From: Corythucha ciliata
Taxonomy: Eukaryota > Arthropoda > Insecta > Hemiptera > Tingidae
Length of the DNA stretch: 64,000 bases
NCBI GenBank assembly: GCA_038030265.1
Contig: CM075941.1
Span: forward strand, 21,452,001 to 21,516,000
Reading direction: 5' to 3'
Below are positions 46,531 to 58,324 of the stretch, piece after piece (position 1 is the first letter of the stretch; each line of letters begins with the position of its first letter). The notes under the pieces were generated by a model. The model saw only the letters and a program-made list of their open reading frames with translations, did no database searches and had not been told where the DNA came from. Position numbers and translations under genes: made by a program.

Positions 46531-47369
46531 TAAATAACTGGAGAAAGCCTGAATGGGCTGGGGGGTGGGTAGAAAGGTTGTCACAAATAGGGCCGCCAAA
46601 GTACACCATCAGAACCTTGAATTTACCTTTACATCGTCAGGTTATCAACAAAAATGCTCACCTCCTCCCTCAGATTAATGCATAATTACAAAAAAAGAGC
46701 CCGAGTTAGAATGAACAAGGGGTATTTCGGGGTATTTGTTCGGTAAAAACTAAATCAAACTCGTCATCACTCTCGTTCTCAAAGCGTGGACGAATTGATG
46801 TTCATACGATTTCATTGTAAATGTCATCGTTCGTGGCACGTAGCCGTGTTTTCAAGTGTATTTTGGTGTTTATTTTCTAAAATAAGTGGCCCTGATCGCG
46901 TTCCATCAAAATACTAGGAAAAATATTACATGGGCGAGACAGTCACGAGTTCAGAAAGAGCCGCTCCGTCTCTTGAGGACTGCGAAACAAGGATTTGAAC
47001 AATGTCGCCACACTCATGCAGTTCTCGCTGTGCTCGAACCACGGGTCTTCTCATTCGCAGTGCTGGTACATAATATAATGTTTCTGAATTAGTTTGTTTC
47101 TTGCTTGCGAGCGATTATTATGTGAAATAAACGTTCGCGATTTCTTAGCCCTGTATTTCTCTTTGCTATCAGAGGATCGACCCCTGAAGAATCATACCCA
47201 AAAATACACAACACATCAGTAAAGAGCAAGTTATCTTGAACTCAGAAACATGACGTATTCCACAAAAAACATGAGTGACGGATTTCCCGGTGGCTTCTGT
47301 CATGATTCCCGGAAGAGGATTGGAGCTACTTGCGCACGTTGAAATATCCGGAAAAGAAGTGGATTCCAG
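46531..47369. other. Unassigned sequence
   Basis: A 68-codon frame (46886-47092) has no domain. AATAAA occurs near 47127. Nothing identifiable. Confidence 0.45.
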
Positions 47370-47770
47370 ATTTTAGCTACGGATTGGATTTTTCCTGAAT
47401 TTTAGCCGAAAGTCGCGATTTTGTTCCAATGCAGTGGATTATCCGTTTTTCTCAATACGATCTGCCAATAAGCGTTTTGCTCAACTTTACCCGCATGGGT
47501 TACTAGAGATTTTTCTCAATTTTAGCCACGAATGAATTAGCGATTTTTCTCAATTTTAGCCGTGAATTAGCGTTTTTGGCAATAGCGGACTTGGCCCTAA
47601 AACATCCCATTAGGGTTTTTTGTCTATATTTTAAATGGCCTCTATACACTGCGAATCAGCGATTTTGTCTCAATTTCAGCGTGAACATTGCATCAAAAAA
47701 TTGTGAAAGAGCGCTTTTTGACTGTTTTAGCGTTCATGCTCCAAGAACAGCACATTAGTGCCATCTCAAT
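47370..47770 (+). repeat. Family B array
   Basis: TTTTAGCCACGAATGAATTAG, TTTTAGCCGTGAATTAGCG and similar ~30-bp modules directly precede the Penelope-like relic. Confidence 0.75.
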
Positions 47771-47900
47771 TTAGGAGGATGTTAGGAGCGAGACTGATAA
47801 TTTAGCGTCTAATGCAACTAATTGTGAACCGGTTGAACGTAGTAGTGAATACGGGGTAAGCAATAGCAATTTACTTATTATACTTATTATTATTAAAATT

Positions 47901-48459
47901 GAATTAGATGAGAGTTTTTATAGTTGTGTAAGTTGTGTTGAGGCTGACGAGGTAGGAGACAGTGTGTATGAGGAGGAGAGCATGCGCGAACAGATTGTAA
48001 TGCCGTTTGGATTTGCGGAGCGCGTCGTTAAGTTATCTACCCATGATTTTTCCTCCGAAGAATTGTCTTTGTTGGGTGAGGGATTGAAATAATTATGTTC
48101 CACAGCAAGAGGAAATTGATGAGAGAATGTTATTTGAAATGTCAGCGTCTATTGATATGTCTAGCTCTTTGCCACGATATCTTAAAGAGGAATGTGGTAG
48201 AATATTGACTAATAGTGGTCTTGAGATTAGGCGTAAGGCTGTTGGCCCAACAAGAATTAGGCACCTTAAGAGGCAGATTGCGGAAAATGACCTGGTAGTG
48301 ACTAGTGGGGATAAGGGCAAAGCTGTGGTCATATACTGTCAAGAACGGATTATATTCTTAAGGGGGAGTTGCACATGTGTTTCCTCGACCCCTCTCCAAT
48401 CCTACCTCACCTACTCCGCGTTACGGAAATTACCGCCGTATTTCTGCACCAATCGTTGA
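47901..48459 (+). pseudogene. Penelope-like N-terminal and pre-RT region, frameshifted
   Basis: The first part (47901-48089) is open for 63 codons with an acidic stretch, then LSTHDFSSEELSLLGEGL, which resembles the conserved leader before the reverse transcriptase in Penelope-like elements. A stop at 48090 and a +1 shift follow, and the next frame resumes at 48091. It contains NDLVVTSGDKGKAVVI, matching the family's typical DKG-x3-VV motif at the start of the RT domain. The frame then drifts into unrelated residues and ends at 48459. It is clearly non-functional. Confidence 0.65.
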
Positions 48460-48561
48460 CTTCAAGGGCTCATTCAAATCTTCAGGAAACTCCGCACAAG
48501 CACGCTGTCTTCCTCATATTTCATCCCTAAAATAACTGTAAAACGCACATAAAATTTTACC

Positions 48562-49311
48562 TTGAAAATTCACACTCTTTCGACGACTTATTCGTGGCAC
48601 ACATGGGGCCACAAGTTAGCGGGGCTAGTCTGGTTTGTCGACCGCGCGCTAACGGTTCCTCTGTCGGCGGAACGTTTTGCAAGGGAGATGGAGATGATAA
48701 AGATCATGGCGCGAAATAATGGCTACCCGGAGGAGTTAGTCGACAAGCTATTATGGAGAAGACGGAATAAGCTGGCGCTGTCGACTGTTGGAGCAAGTCT
48801 CAGAGCAACGGAGAATGATTCTGGGATGTCGTTTGTCGTTCTACCCTTTTTTGGGCATTTATCAAGAAAGTTGGAGGCAGCTATAAGACGAGCGGGTGTT
48901 AGGGTGATTTTCAAACCGTGGGCATCTCTCAGGACATATTTGTCTAGGGTTAAAGACGAAGTCACCATTTTCGAGAATACGGGGGTGTACGCCTTGTGGT
49001 GTAGTTGTGAGTCGGCTGCGTATGTGGGCCAAACTGATCAAAAGTTTGGAGAGCGCCTTCGAGAACATTTGCCACCCTCGACCCGCCCTTCAGAGTTCGA
49101 GAACCACTTGCTGGCCACTGGACACCCATTTGATGCTTCAGAGGACGGAGTGAAGGTTTTGCATGCCCAAAAGAAAGGATCGAAGCTTACATGGATGGAG
49201 CTCTTGGAGATAACTCGTCATGCGTCGGAATACGGGGATGGATGTTTAAACCAAATTAAATCGTTCGATCTCGGCCCCTGTCAGCGTTCGGCCTTGAGTA
49301 TGTACTGGTAG
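48562..49311 (+). pseudogene. Penelope-like C-terminal region with intact GIY-YIG endonuclease domain
   Basis: The longest open frame in the window (249 codons). Residues 10-60 resemble the post-RT helical segment (WHTWGHKLAGL, NNGYPEEL). Residues 90-130 match the linker typical of the family (FVVLPFFGHLSRKL, VIFKPWASLRTYL). Residues 140-230 are a GIY-YIG nuclease: GVY at 141-143, a CxC pair at 147 and 149, YVGQT at 154-158, the conserved Arg in RLREH near 165, Glu in LLEI near 215 and Asn 230. In active elements this domain nicks target DNA. The domain is uninterrupted, although the reverse transcriptase it depends on is gone. The annotated start is just the first ATG after the deletion, so this is a truncated protein. 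Confidence 0.75.
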
Positions 49312-49412
49312 TGGAGAGAGGGAGGAGCGCTCATTGGCAATTTAATTCTAATCGGTATCTTGTCAGTTGTTGTTTTTTCGTTGGCTCGGTAAGTTAGAAA
49401 TACATGTTGTTA

Positions 49413-49549
49413 AGGCCTGTTCACAAGCTCTATGTTTACGTTCTGTGAAGTCTATGCAGCCAAACAAATTTATTCCCTCAAAAAATGAAACATGTTTATA
49501 GGTTGCATAGACACCTCACAACCCAAACATAGAGCTTGTGAACGGGCCT
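49413..49549. mobile_element. MITE with TTA target duplication in the retroelement tail
   Basis: AGGCCTGTTCACAAGCTCTA and TAGAGCTTGTGAACGGGCCT are inverted ends, and TCTATGCAGCC pairs with GGTTGCATAGA. TTA flanks both sides (49410-49412, 49550-49552). 137 bp, non-coding, PIF/Harbinger-like by its duplication and AGGCC end. Confidence 0.85.
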
Positions 49550-49639
49550 TTACGCTTGTTTCTCTAGTTTTAAGTTGTTGACCGTCTGTAAACTTTAAAT
49601 TTTTTGATTGTTTGTCATGTTTTTGTTGGATTGTTCAGT

Positions 49640-49670
49640 TTGAAGATGGCGTTAAGCTGAAACCGAGGTC
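49640..49670 (+). ncRNA. Hammerhead-like motif 1
   Basis: UUGAAGA, then a weak stem (GGC/GCU), then GAAAC and, after CGAG, GUC. The order matches the hammerhead core with tiny stem III known in Penelope-like elements, but stem I pairing is poor. Probably a decayed copy. Confidence 0.35.
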
Positions 49671-49907
49671 ACGAAATAATAAAACAATTTTTAGTGGGAG
49701 TGAGCTTTCTTTTCTCGACATCAAATTGTTGGATGCTCCCACACTTCCGGCCTAATAATTCATTAAATGTCAGATATTTCGCGGATATTTACCAATTAAG
49801 CAGACAATCGTCAGACTTTGGGCACTGTCATGGCCGGCTAGGCCGGTTTCCGCAAATGCTAAGTAAAAAAGGCCCGAAACCAGAGTTTCGGTCGGGAAAC
49901 CAAAATG

Positions 49908-49936
49908 CTGAAGATGGCGAGCAGCCGAAACCGGTC
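49908..49936 (+). ncRNA. Hammerhead-like motif 2
   Basis: An exact core CUGAAGA is followed by GGC-loop-GCC, GAAAC, CG and GUC. Stem I pairing is again poor. It lies 266-268 bp after motif 1, which would suit tandem terminal repeats of a Penelope-like element. Confidence 0.4.
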
Positions 49937-49960
49937 CCTCGATGACGCACCTTGTTGAGG

Positions 49961-52900
49961 GAATAAGACAGACAACGTAGGCTCTACGGCTACGGCCTTT
50001 TGCATATATTACCTACTAACCCTCGTAGTTCAAGCGCTCCTACTAACGATTTAAACCATAAAATATGTTTGTTGAGCGACTTAAATATCTGATAATCATT
50101 TTCAAAAGCCAAATTATTGCCTTACAATTTTACTGGTTTCAGTTTCGACGATTGCTTCGTCCTGACTACACCCTGGTACTCCCTCCACCCCAGAATTAGT
50201 CAATTTGACACCAAGAGGGTCTGAATATTCTGGCAAAAAATTACTTTTTGATGGGATTTCGGTACTTACAATTGGGCATGGTATGGTCCGGCCCTGCTAG
50301 ATCCAATGCCGTACTGTTTGAGCGTTTCCTTTGAGGACCATGCCATTGTCACCATTGGTAACCGCCCCCCCCCCCACAACATTTTATTCCCGGGCAGTAT
50401 ACGAGTGGGATGGAGATAGGGTTTCGCAGAATTTCTGCTTCTAGTATAGTGGACAATGGTCTTTCTGTCGTGGCGAATAGTCAGCTTCACTGTGGATAAA
50501 TTGTCACTTTTTGGGTGGTGGTTCGAGGGGAAGAGGTTATTAAACCTTCTGGAAATCGTTTCTGCGCTACTGGGGCTTTATTTGAGCTGGTATAGTGCAA
50601 GGGAACGTTTCTCAAATTAGCCTGGTTGGAGTCAGGTTTTTCAATTTTAGTCCTCTCGAAGGACATTTTGAGTTCCTTTAAAAGTCAAGAGGCGTGAGTT
50701 TACTGCTTTATTAGCTGCGGGCTGCGGTTAGTTTTCACAGGAACTGTACAAACAGACTTTTCAGATTGCAAACGCCGCGCCGTTCTGTATTCCTCTTTCT
50801 CACTCCCTCTCAGCACCATCATAACATTTTATATACAGACGATAAATGCTTTCGAAGCTATTTACAAAATCATTCCACCGTACCGTTCTCGACAAAATAA
50901 ACATTGAACGAGGGCAACGCAATCACGAGACATTTTAAAGCAAAAAAGAAGATGGAACAAAATCCGGTGAAAGACACACCGTTGATAGACCTTGTTTTTA
51001 AGGAATAAACGAGAGCGAGTTTTGGAGTGCCATTGGATGCGGATGGGGGTGGAAGCTTCCGCCTACTTGACATCTTTGTCAAATCACCTGTCTTGTACAC
51101 ACACTCACACAGCCTAAAGGGAAAGGTAAACAAAAGCGTTGTATATGTATAAAGTTCTTCAAAAACAATGACTGAGTGTTGGTGGGGGGGGGGGGCACTT
51201 TCAGAAACTTGTGAAAATGGGAGAAAATAATTCATTTCAAGGAAGTAGCCCTTCGGATGTTTCAAAGATGTGGGAGAGAGGAACACCCCCTCCCACGAGT
51301 TACGCTCATAAATCTGTCCCCTCCACCTAACTCTCTCCATACAAGCGACTAATGGCACGGAGACTAAAATATGCGGTGAGGGGGGGCATTCTATGGAGTG
51401 CGCTGATTTACAAGCTACTCACTCTTCAATTTAAAAGTTTTGAGACCAGAAGTATTCTCCGACTTTTTAGAAAGTGTGACGGAGGGGGTAAATGTACATA
51501 AATTCAGGGCTCGCGGGGGGTGTAATTATTTTTCGAATCGAAAACATCATTTCCCTTAAGTGATCAGTCCGTAAAAACCTTTCCACGCACCCCTCCCACC
51601 CGGCTACACTCCACATCGTAGTAAACTCGTATTAAGAAGAATGAAGGAGCGAAAAAAAGAACCAGAAAAAATGGAGTAAAGATATCCTTAAAAGTGGAAG
51701 AGGCGAACAGTCATCATTTTACTCCCTGAGGCTCTCTTAAAAAACGAGAAGTTACGGCCATTAAAGTAGAGTGAAAACCCCGGGCACAACTCCAAACCAT
51801 TGAACCATTTCCGACACTCTCCGTACTGACAGGGAGGGGGGGGGAGACTTTTCCTTTTTTCTTCCCTTTAAGGTCCCTTAACACATCCCCTCACAACGGT
51901 GCTCCTTTTCCTAAACCTGCAAAGAACAAGAATCAAAACGAATGAATGCCATTTTTAGGTGTGAGGGTTGAAAAAGATAGTTTTTTTGTGGTGAAACGAT
52001 GTGGTTGACCTGAAAATTTCTCAAGAAACCCCGCCCCACCCCCGTACCACTATTCAAACTATGCAGGCCTAACTTAGCCAACTTTTCAGTTTTCTTGCCC
52101 TTCCTTATAAATATTATATATTTTTAGATTAGACGTTGAGAGAGAGGAAAAAAGGGATCGATGGAGTTTTACGATCAATCCAAAAAGAGTGAATAATAAA
52201 AATGAGCCTAACCCATATTCAACGGGAGGGGGAGAGACAAGAAAGGATATGAATAAATTTTGAGGAGAAAAGAAAGCAATAATTGTGTGCGTTTTTTTCG
52301 TTAGCTTGCCCCCTCAAACTTAGGCTCGTACACCGAGAAGGGAGAGGGGGCCCCCAAAAAAATGACGTTTTCCCTATAGAGCCTTCTATTTGTCTCTTTT
52401 CTGTGTCCGAGGTACGTATAACAACAAAACAAATAAAACGTGCACCGACCTTTTTCTGTGTCTGGAACGCCGCGCCGGCTGTCGCAGACGCGGAAGGACG
52501 AATTGGGAAAGTCTTAAAAACAAAACAACTGGGAGAAAAGGAAAATGAGTCAGATTTCGAGTTGTAAACGACCCTTCCGCACTATTCCTCCAGCACCAGC
52601 TCTACACCCTCGTGCTTTTTTTAATTAAATTAAACAAAAGGGAGAACTATAGAGACACACAGCGATAATCGTTTGAACGAGGACTTATCTTGAAAGCTGA
52701 AAAGCTCTATTTTTCCCCCTTCTTTCGTTACCAAAAGGAAAAAAAAAAATGACGAGCTTTCTATGCAGAACGCCCTAAATGGCTCTTTCACCCACTCTCT
52801 GCTGAAGGGAAGTAATAAATATAAAAAAATGTTTACTTTTTGCTCTGGCAATGGCGGCGTGGAGTGTTATGAAAAAGTTGGGAGTTATCATTTTGACAGC

Positions 52901-54384
52901 GACATGTCCTTTCATCCTCTTGGAGGATGGAAAATAAGAAGAAAAAATGATAGAGCAAGGATGTTTGCTATTAGATTTTGAAGGATGGGAGGGGTGGGGC
53001 TGGAGTGTTTGTTGTGCGGCGCTGTAAGAAACATGAGAATTTCTGTTTTGAAAATAAAATAAATTGAAACCTTAAGGAGTGAGAGGGAGGTTTAAAAAAA
53101 AAGTGAAAGAATTGAGAAACAGCGTTCATTAGTCCTCTCTCAGCTACATAGTTATTGGTCCTCCGGAGTGGCTATTTCGGGTTTCCGAAACTTCACAATA
53201 ACACTATTTTTCCCATACGTCCCTTTCACTCCTGATGGGAGTGGCTCGCTCACTACTATGACCAACTCTGCGACCATAAGTTCTTGGCCGTGTCGAACAT
53301 TTTTTTTTAACTTATGGTGGGTGGGGGTGGGAACAGTATTCCGGAGAAATTACGAAGCCTTTTGGAGAGTTTTTATCTTCCATCCAAATGTTATAAGAAG
53401 CGATGCAGATAGAAATAAGTTAAAATTTATCTGATTCTCCTTAAAATATTAACCCGTCCAACTCAACTTGTTTATTGTAACGACCCAAGATTAGTAGCCT
53501 CGGAGCTTTTTTTTTTATGACCTGATTTTATACCCCCTCGCGCTCCCGCTTCCTTTAGCACACTGTGGACGTATGTTTCAAAAAACTATCATTTCGTATT
53601 TTTACGCCCTGCAACTTTCGGAAGCCGTTTTCAACCTTATAATTACAGTATACAGCCGGGTCCTCCAAGCCCGTGGGACCGATATTCCCCACCCCACCCA
53701 ATCACTACCAGCTCACGATTGCGAGTTCCATGGGGCAAATGATTGAAACATTGTTGATTTGATGGGTGTTTTAATGAGTTTGCGTTGCGTTGAACTAGAA
53801 CGTGGGAAGGGGAAACGGGGAAGGGCGATCAATTCAATGGTGGAAGGGGTGGGAGGAATCTCTCCTATTGACTAATGATGACGAATTAAAGGAATAGGAA
53901 AAACGTGTGTTTTCGTGAAGAGAAAATAGCGCCATAGGCACGGTCTTGCGGGTGTTAGATGAAAGCGCTTTTCATCGCAGTAGCACAGATGAAACCATGG
54001 GAAGGGGTTGGGGACTCAGTTTATTGGCCAATTAGCTTACACGCCGAAAAAGTTTAGTGCTAAATAGCCAGAAATTTCAAATTTTTATAGCAATTTGATT
54101 TACGGCATTTTTATGGGAATTTGATGTTTGTGGAGGATGATCAGCCGCAAAATATTGCGAGTTAGGGGGAGAAATGCCCGAAATTGAAGGCGTTGGAGTG
54201 ACAGGTAGGTGGAAACCCGGCAGTGCCAATTAGTGCACCTCGCACGGTCGAATGTGTGGTTTGCACTGCTAAGAACGCCCCCCCCCTCCATGCTACAATC
54301 ATACGAAAGGCGAGTGTGACACAGCTCGCCCGCGCGCCGCAGTCAGGCAAAGTCGGACAGTATAGCTAATCACGGCAAACCCCA
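49961..54384. other. Low-repeat island 7
   Basis: About 4.4 kb with 11-12 base homopolymers at 50365-50375 (C) and 51184-51195 (G). An acceptor-like TTTTACTGGTTTCAG near 50138 is followed by an open FRRLLRPDYTL reading but no good donor. A 162-codon minus frame (50870-51358) has no domain. No gene is called. Confidence 0.45.
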
Positions 54385-55190
54385 ATGAGGAACTAACATA
54401 ACTTTTGAAATTCACGCCAATGTTAGTATTTGCTACCCAAATTGACTACGTGAAGTTATTTTCACCCAATAACTTTTATTTTATTTTAAATGATTTTTCG
54501 AAAGTCAAGAAAATTTGCCCCTGTTTGAAACGACTGCAATTTGCGCGGGAATCTCAACTGCCTAATTGCGCCATTTCCCTGAAGTTTTTATACCGTGGTG
54601 GTAAGGTCAAGGTGGAAAAAAGACTGGTGGGTTCACATTCTTTGTTGTAAACTCGTGATTGTGACTTAATTTGGCTATTTGGTGTCAAATATTTTGTTTG
54701 TTTTCCCGAAATGTCGGTCAGGAAAGATTTTAAAAAAGCGAAGATATCTTTTAAGAGGCAATGAGTGATAAAGCTGACAACAACTACAAAACTGATTACG
54801 TCAAGAGGCAGCGATCACACCAGAATTTCTAGCGAGTCATTCATTTGCCGTGTATTTTGGCAGTGAAAATTAACGATTCTGTTTTAAACAACATCAGTGA
54901 TACCCACGTTGATGAATTTTATGAATAAAATCATTGAATTATTAAATATTTCAGTATTATGAGTAGGTCCCCATCAGAGAACATAAGCGGATAGTGCCCA
55001 GTGACGACACGAGTCACCAACCAATCACAAACGTTTAAACTCGCATAAAAAATTGGGCATTTTAATAATTGAATAACAAATAAGTTTAGCACTTTTAGTA
55101 CCCAAATTTCATATTTTATGTTTAATTAAGCATAATAGGTCACCAAAAAATACTTTCGTGGAAAAATTAAACATCATGTTAGTTCCTCAT
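54385..55190. mobile_element. ~806-bp element with perfect 15-bp terminal inverted repeats
   Basis: ATGAGGAACTAACAT at 54385-54399 is exactly complementary to ATGTTAGTTCCTCAT at 55176-55190. The interior is AT-rich and has no recognised transposase. The target duplication is unclear: AT lies at both ends if the repeats start at GAGG. It ends directly at the start of array A. Confidence 0.7.
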
Positions 55191-55194
55191 TTCG

Positions 55195-56500
55195 CAGGTT
55201 TGGCACTGTGTAGAAATCAATTTCGCGATTTTCGGCCTAATCAAACATCAATTTTAGCAAATTTGGAACTCACAGAACCCAATTTTGAGGGGTTTGTTCA
55301 CTTGAAAAGTCAATTTCACCGATTGACTCCCTAAAAAGTCAAATTCGCAGAATTGACTCTCTGAAAAGCCAACTTCGAATCAGTGAAAATAGGTATTTTA
55401 CGGGTTAGAAATCTTTCAAAACAGCAAATTTCGTGGATTCAGCTTTTCCTTATTGTTAGACGAAGAATAAGTTCTAGTTGTTAGACAATGTCGCGGGTTT
55501 CGGCCCATTCAATAATTAAGATTAGCAGATTTGTCACTCACAGAGCCCAATTTTGCGGGTTTTGCCTCACTTGAAAAGCCGATTTGACGGCTCCGGCTTC
55601 TTCAGTAAGGACATTTTGGTGGTTTCACACCATTAAAAACAAAATGTCGTGACTTTGTTAACTCTTTCAAAACTCAATTTTGAGGATTTGGCTCTTTCAA
55701 CCCCATATTTCGTTCATCTGGAACATTCAGAAACCAAGTTTGTAGTTTAGGCGTCTTCAAACACAAAATTTCGTGATTCTGGTTGCTTTTAAAAACGAAA
55801 ATTGACGGGGCTGGTTCATTAAAAACCATTTTCGCACTCAGAAGAAAAAAGAAGAAGAAGAAAAAAAGGGTTTTGGTTCGCTTGAAAAGCCAATCTGTTT
55901 GGTTCGGCATAGGCTTGGGTTTTTCAGGGATGAAAAAACAAAATTTCGCTTTGGTGTTGTTGTTGTTGTTCACCTATTCAAAAAGAAATTTATTTGCTCG
56001 TTGGTTTGGCTAATTAAAAAAAAAAAAAAACGTGGATCTGGAACGTTCAGAAACTAATGTCACGGAATCGGCGCGTTTTAAATTATCAATGTTGTAGGGT
56101 AGTCGTCGCAAACCCCAATTTTGCGTGTTTGGTTAATAAAAACCCCAATTTCGCGGGTTTAGCTCTCTCAGAAAATTAATTTCTCGGCGTATACCTACTC
56201 ATTGAAAGAAAAAAAAAACAATTTCGTGAGGAATTCACCTTTAAGAAATTAATTTCGTGGAATTGGTTCTTTAAAAATTCAATTTTGTGGGGTTTAAAAG
56301 TGTGAAAAATCTGGTTTTGTAATTTTGTTTGTATAGAATTTTGCGGTTCTGAGTGATTTTGTGGGGTTTATCTTTTTAAAAAAACATTTTCATGGGCCTG
56401 GCTCTTAAAATTAATTTAAAAAATCAAATTTCTAAGATTCCGTATTCTTCCTCAGATCAATTTCGCGGTTTTGGCTCTTTAAGAAAGTCAATTTCGGTGG
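55195..56500 (+). repeat. Family A array, plus orientation
   Basis: CCAATTTTGCGTGTTTGG and CCCAATTTCGCGGGTTTAG, 30 bp apart at 56117 and 56147, show the basic period most clearly. The rest is spaced 30-45 bp. Long A runs near 55860 and 56019 break it. Confidence 0.85.
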
Positions 56501-56884
56501 TTTGAGGTCAGCATCATTGATTTTTGTTCTATAAATTCAAAATTGGTATGTGATTGTGGGTGGAGGGGGGAGGGCCGAGCGTGTTCTGAGCTCACAATGA
56601 GATGGAGGGCAGTCATTAGACTGCTTGTACCCCGAGAGGGAGTGCCTCGTCCACGCTTGAATTAAACCAACGATGTTTGGGTACAAAAGCGGGTGGTAGG
56701 CGTACACCTACGAGTCAATCAAGTCAAATTACCAAGCCAGCATTGCCAATTTTTAAACGTAAATCACCCAAAATTCATTGTTTCTCACCCTAGTTCGATC
56801 GAATGCGCGGTGAAATTCACAGTTCCTGGTTTCCGAGGCAGTCAGTAGAATAGTGCTTAGAATAGAATAGTAAGATATTCAAAT
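56501..56884. other. Unassigned sequence between A arrays
   Basis: No gene or element is recognised. This is where array orientation changes from plus to minus. Confidence 0.4.
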
Positions 56885-57080
56885 TTAGTTTTTGAACAAG
56901 CCATATCCACGAATTTGGGTTTTCAAGGGGCCAAAGACGCGAAATTTGGTTTCTAGAGAGCCAAACGCGCTGAATTTGCTTTAGAAAGAGGCAAACCAGC
57001 GAAATTGTGTTTTAAAGGCGGCCATGCCCATGAAATTCGTTTTCTTAGTAGCGAAACTCGCAAAATTACCCTCAATGGAT
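56885..57080 (-). repeat. Family A array, minus orientation
   Basis: CCACGAATTTGGGTTTTC, ACGCGAAATTTGGTTTCTAG and CAGCGAAATTGTGTTTT recur. Confidence 0.7.
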
Positions 57081-57199
57081 TAAAATAGTCGGTGTCTGAA
57101 ATCTTGTCTGGTCTTGTTGAACCTGCAAGCCCCTGAAATAACTTTCAAGGTGCGAAATCCGTCTATTTTGGGGTTTTCAGAGTCAAATCTACGAATTAC

Positions 57200-58320
57200 T
57201 TTTTTGGGAGAGGCACCCCTCCCCTTCACTAACACCAACCGGTAGACCTCCCTCCCCACACTTGTCTTGGGGAGTGTCTTACACACAACCCCGTTATTGT
57301 CAACCCGAAGCGCTAACCTTGTATTGAACAGTTGAGTTGTATTGAACAGACTCAGCGATGGGAGCGATTGGTCCCCTATGACGTCACCCTCACTCAGCGA
57401 ATACGCGCCGGCCATACTTGAAGTGCGTGTGTGTGACCTGACTGGGGGAAAATCGTAGGAAAAACAAAAGATCTGTCAATTTTTCAGGCCGTAAAAGGTC
57501 AACTTAGCGTAAATTGAGAGCGTTTTCGAAATCCAGGGACGATGAAAAGAATTCATGGGATAACGTTTAAAATAAGGTTTCTGGTTTATGTGATGAAAAG
57601 TAAGGCCTGCCCAGGATGTTCTAAAACAAAATTTAAGCCTCCCCCTCAGGGGTGGATTTCTTTACAAAATAAATATCGTCGAGCGTAAATTTTCTTTCTT
57701 CCTTCTCCAAAATGCGCACCTTATAACCGCCCCCACCACCCCTCCAATCATGTAACAGAATTTCCCTTCGCGAAAGCCATGGGGCAGAGTGTCACGGATC
57801 CTTTCACAACTTGTTTCATCAAAAGGGTGGGATTGGTGTAGAGAGGGGTAGCTTTTCTTAAATTCCCCCTCATCGCCCGCCACGTTCTACCCTTCTAGGC
57901 TTTTATGTTTCCATCGTGCATATTTCATACGGGTGGGATCATCAAAACGATTCTCCCCTCACCAGTAGGTATCCTTTCTCCGACAAAAAACCAGCCCACA
58001 AGAAGCTTCTTCTTTCTCCTTTTTATTATTGTTTTAACGTATGGTATTACCCTTTTTTTCTTGAATACCACCAATAATGTTTATGAGGAGTTGAGGCTTT
58101 TTCGAGAAGGTCGATTCAATTTATGTACGTGTGCTTTTAACAACATTGTTGGTTTCCTTTTTTTCCGTATTATTCCAGTAGAATGTTCAGCGCACAATAG
58201 TAACAACCCCCCCTCTCCCAAGAACACACACAATACACAACAAAAATAGTAATTTGCTATTATGGAACGATTAACAGCATAACACACAGAATACCCACAA
58301 AAACTGAATACTAGTCCCCC
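57200..58320. other. Low-repeat island 8
   Basis: Contains a possible regulatory cluster at 57366-57390 and a 10-C run at 58316-58325. A 111-codon minus frame (57080-57415) overlaps the cluster and array and has no recognised domain. Confidence 0.4.
57366..57390 (-). promoter_or_regulatory. Possible promoter-like CRE plus CCAAT cluster
   Basis: On the minus strand a consensus CRE (TGACGTCA) is followed 7 bases later by a CCAAT box (GGACCAATCG). CRE and CCAAT boxes are common in promoters. No gene start is recognised downstream, so this may be chance. Confidence 0.2.
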
Positions 58321-58324
58321 CCCC

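Larger units (their letters stand above)
47830..49960 (+). mobile_element. Penelope-like retroelement, internally deleted
   Basis: Penelope-like elements encode a reverse transcriptase followed by a GIY-YIG endonuclease. Here the N-terminal region (47901-48459) and the C-terminal linker plus endonuclease (48562-49311) are present. Only about 200 bp separate them, so nearly all of the catalytic reverse-transcriptase core is missing. The 3' tail holds a MITE and two hammerhead-like motifs. The right end is uncertain and may include part of a second copy. The element cannot be autonomous. Confidence 0.75.

Noticed and set aside
46980..47010. GGATTTGAAC box resembling an inverted tRNA B box
   Set aside because: No A box at the right distance and no cloverleaf could be drawn, so no tRNA or SINE is called.
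50870..51358. 162-codon minus-strand open frame
   Set aside because: It spans a 12-G run and simple sequence, and has no domain or splice support.
57080..57415. 111-codon minus-strand open frame starting MAGAYSLSEGD
   Set aside because: It ends in the A array and lacks any recognised domain. The CRE/CCAAT cluster lies inside it, suggesting non-coding sequence.
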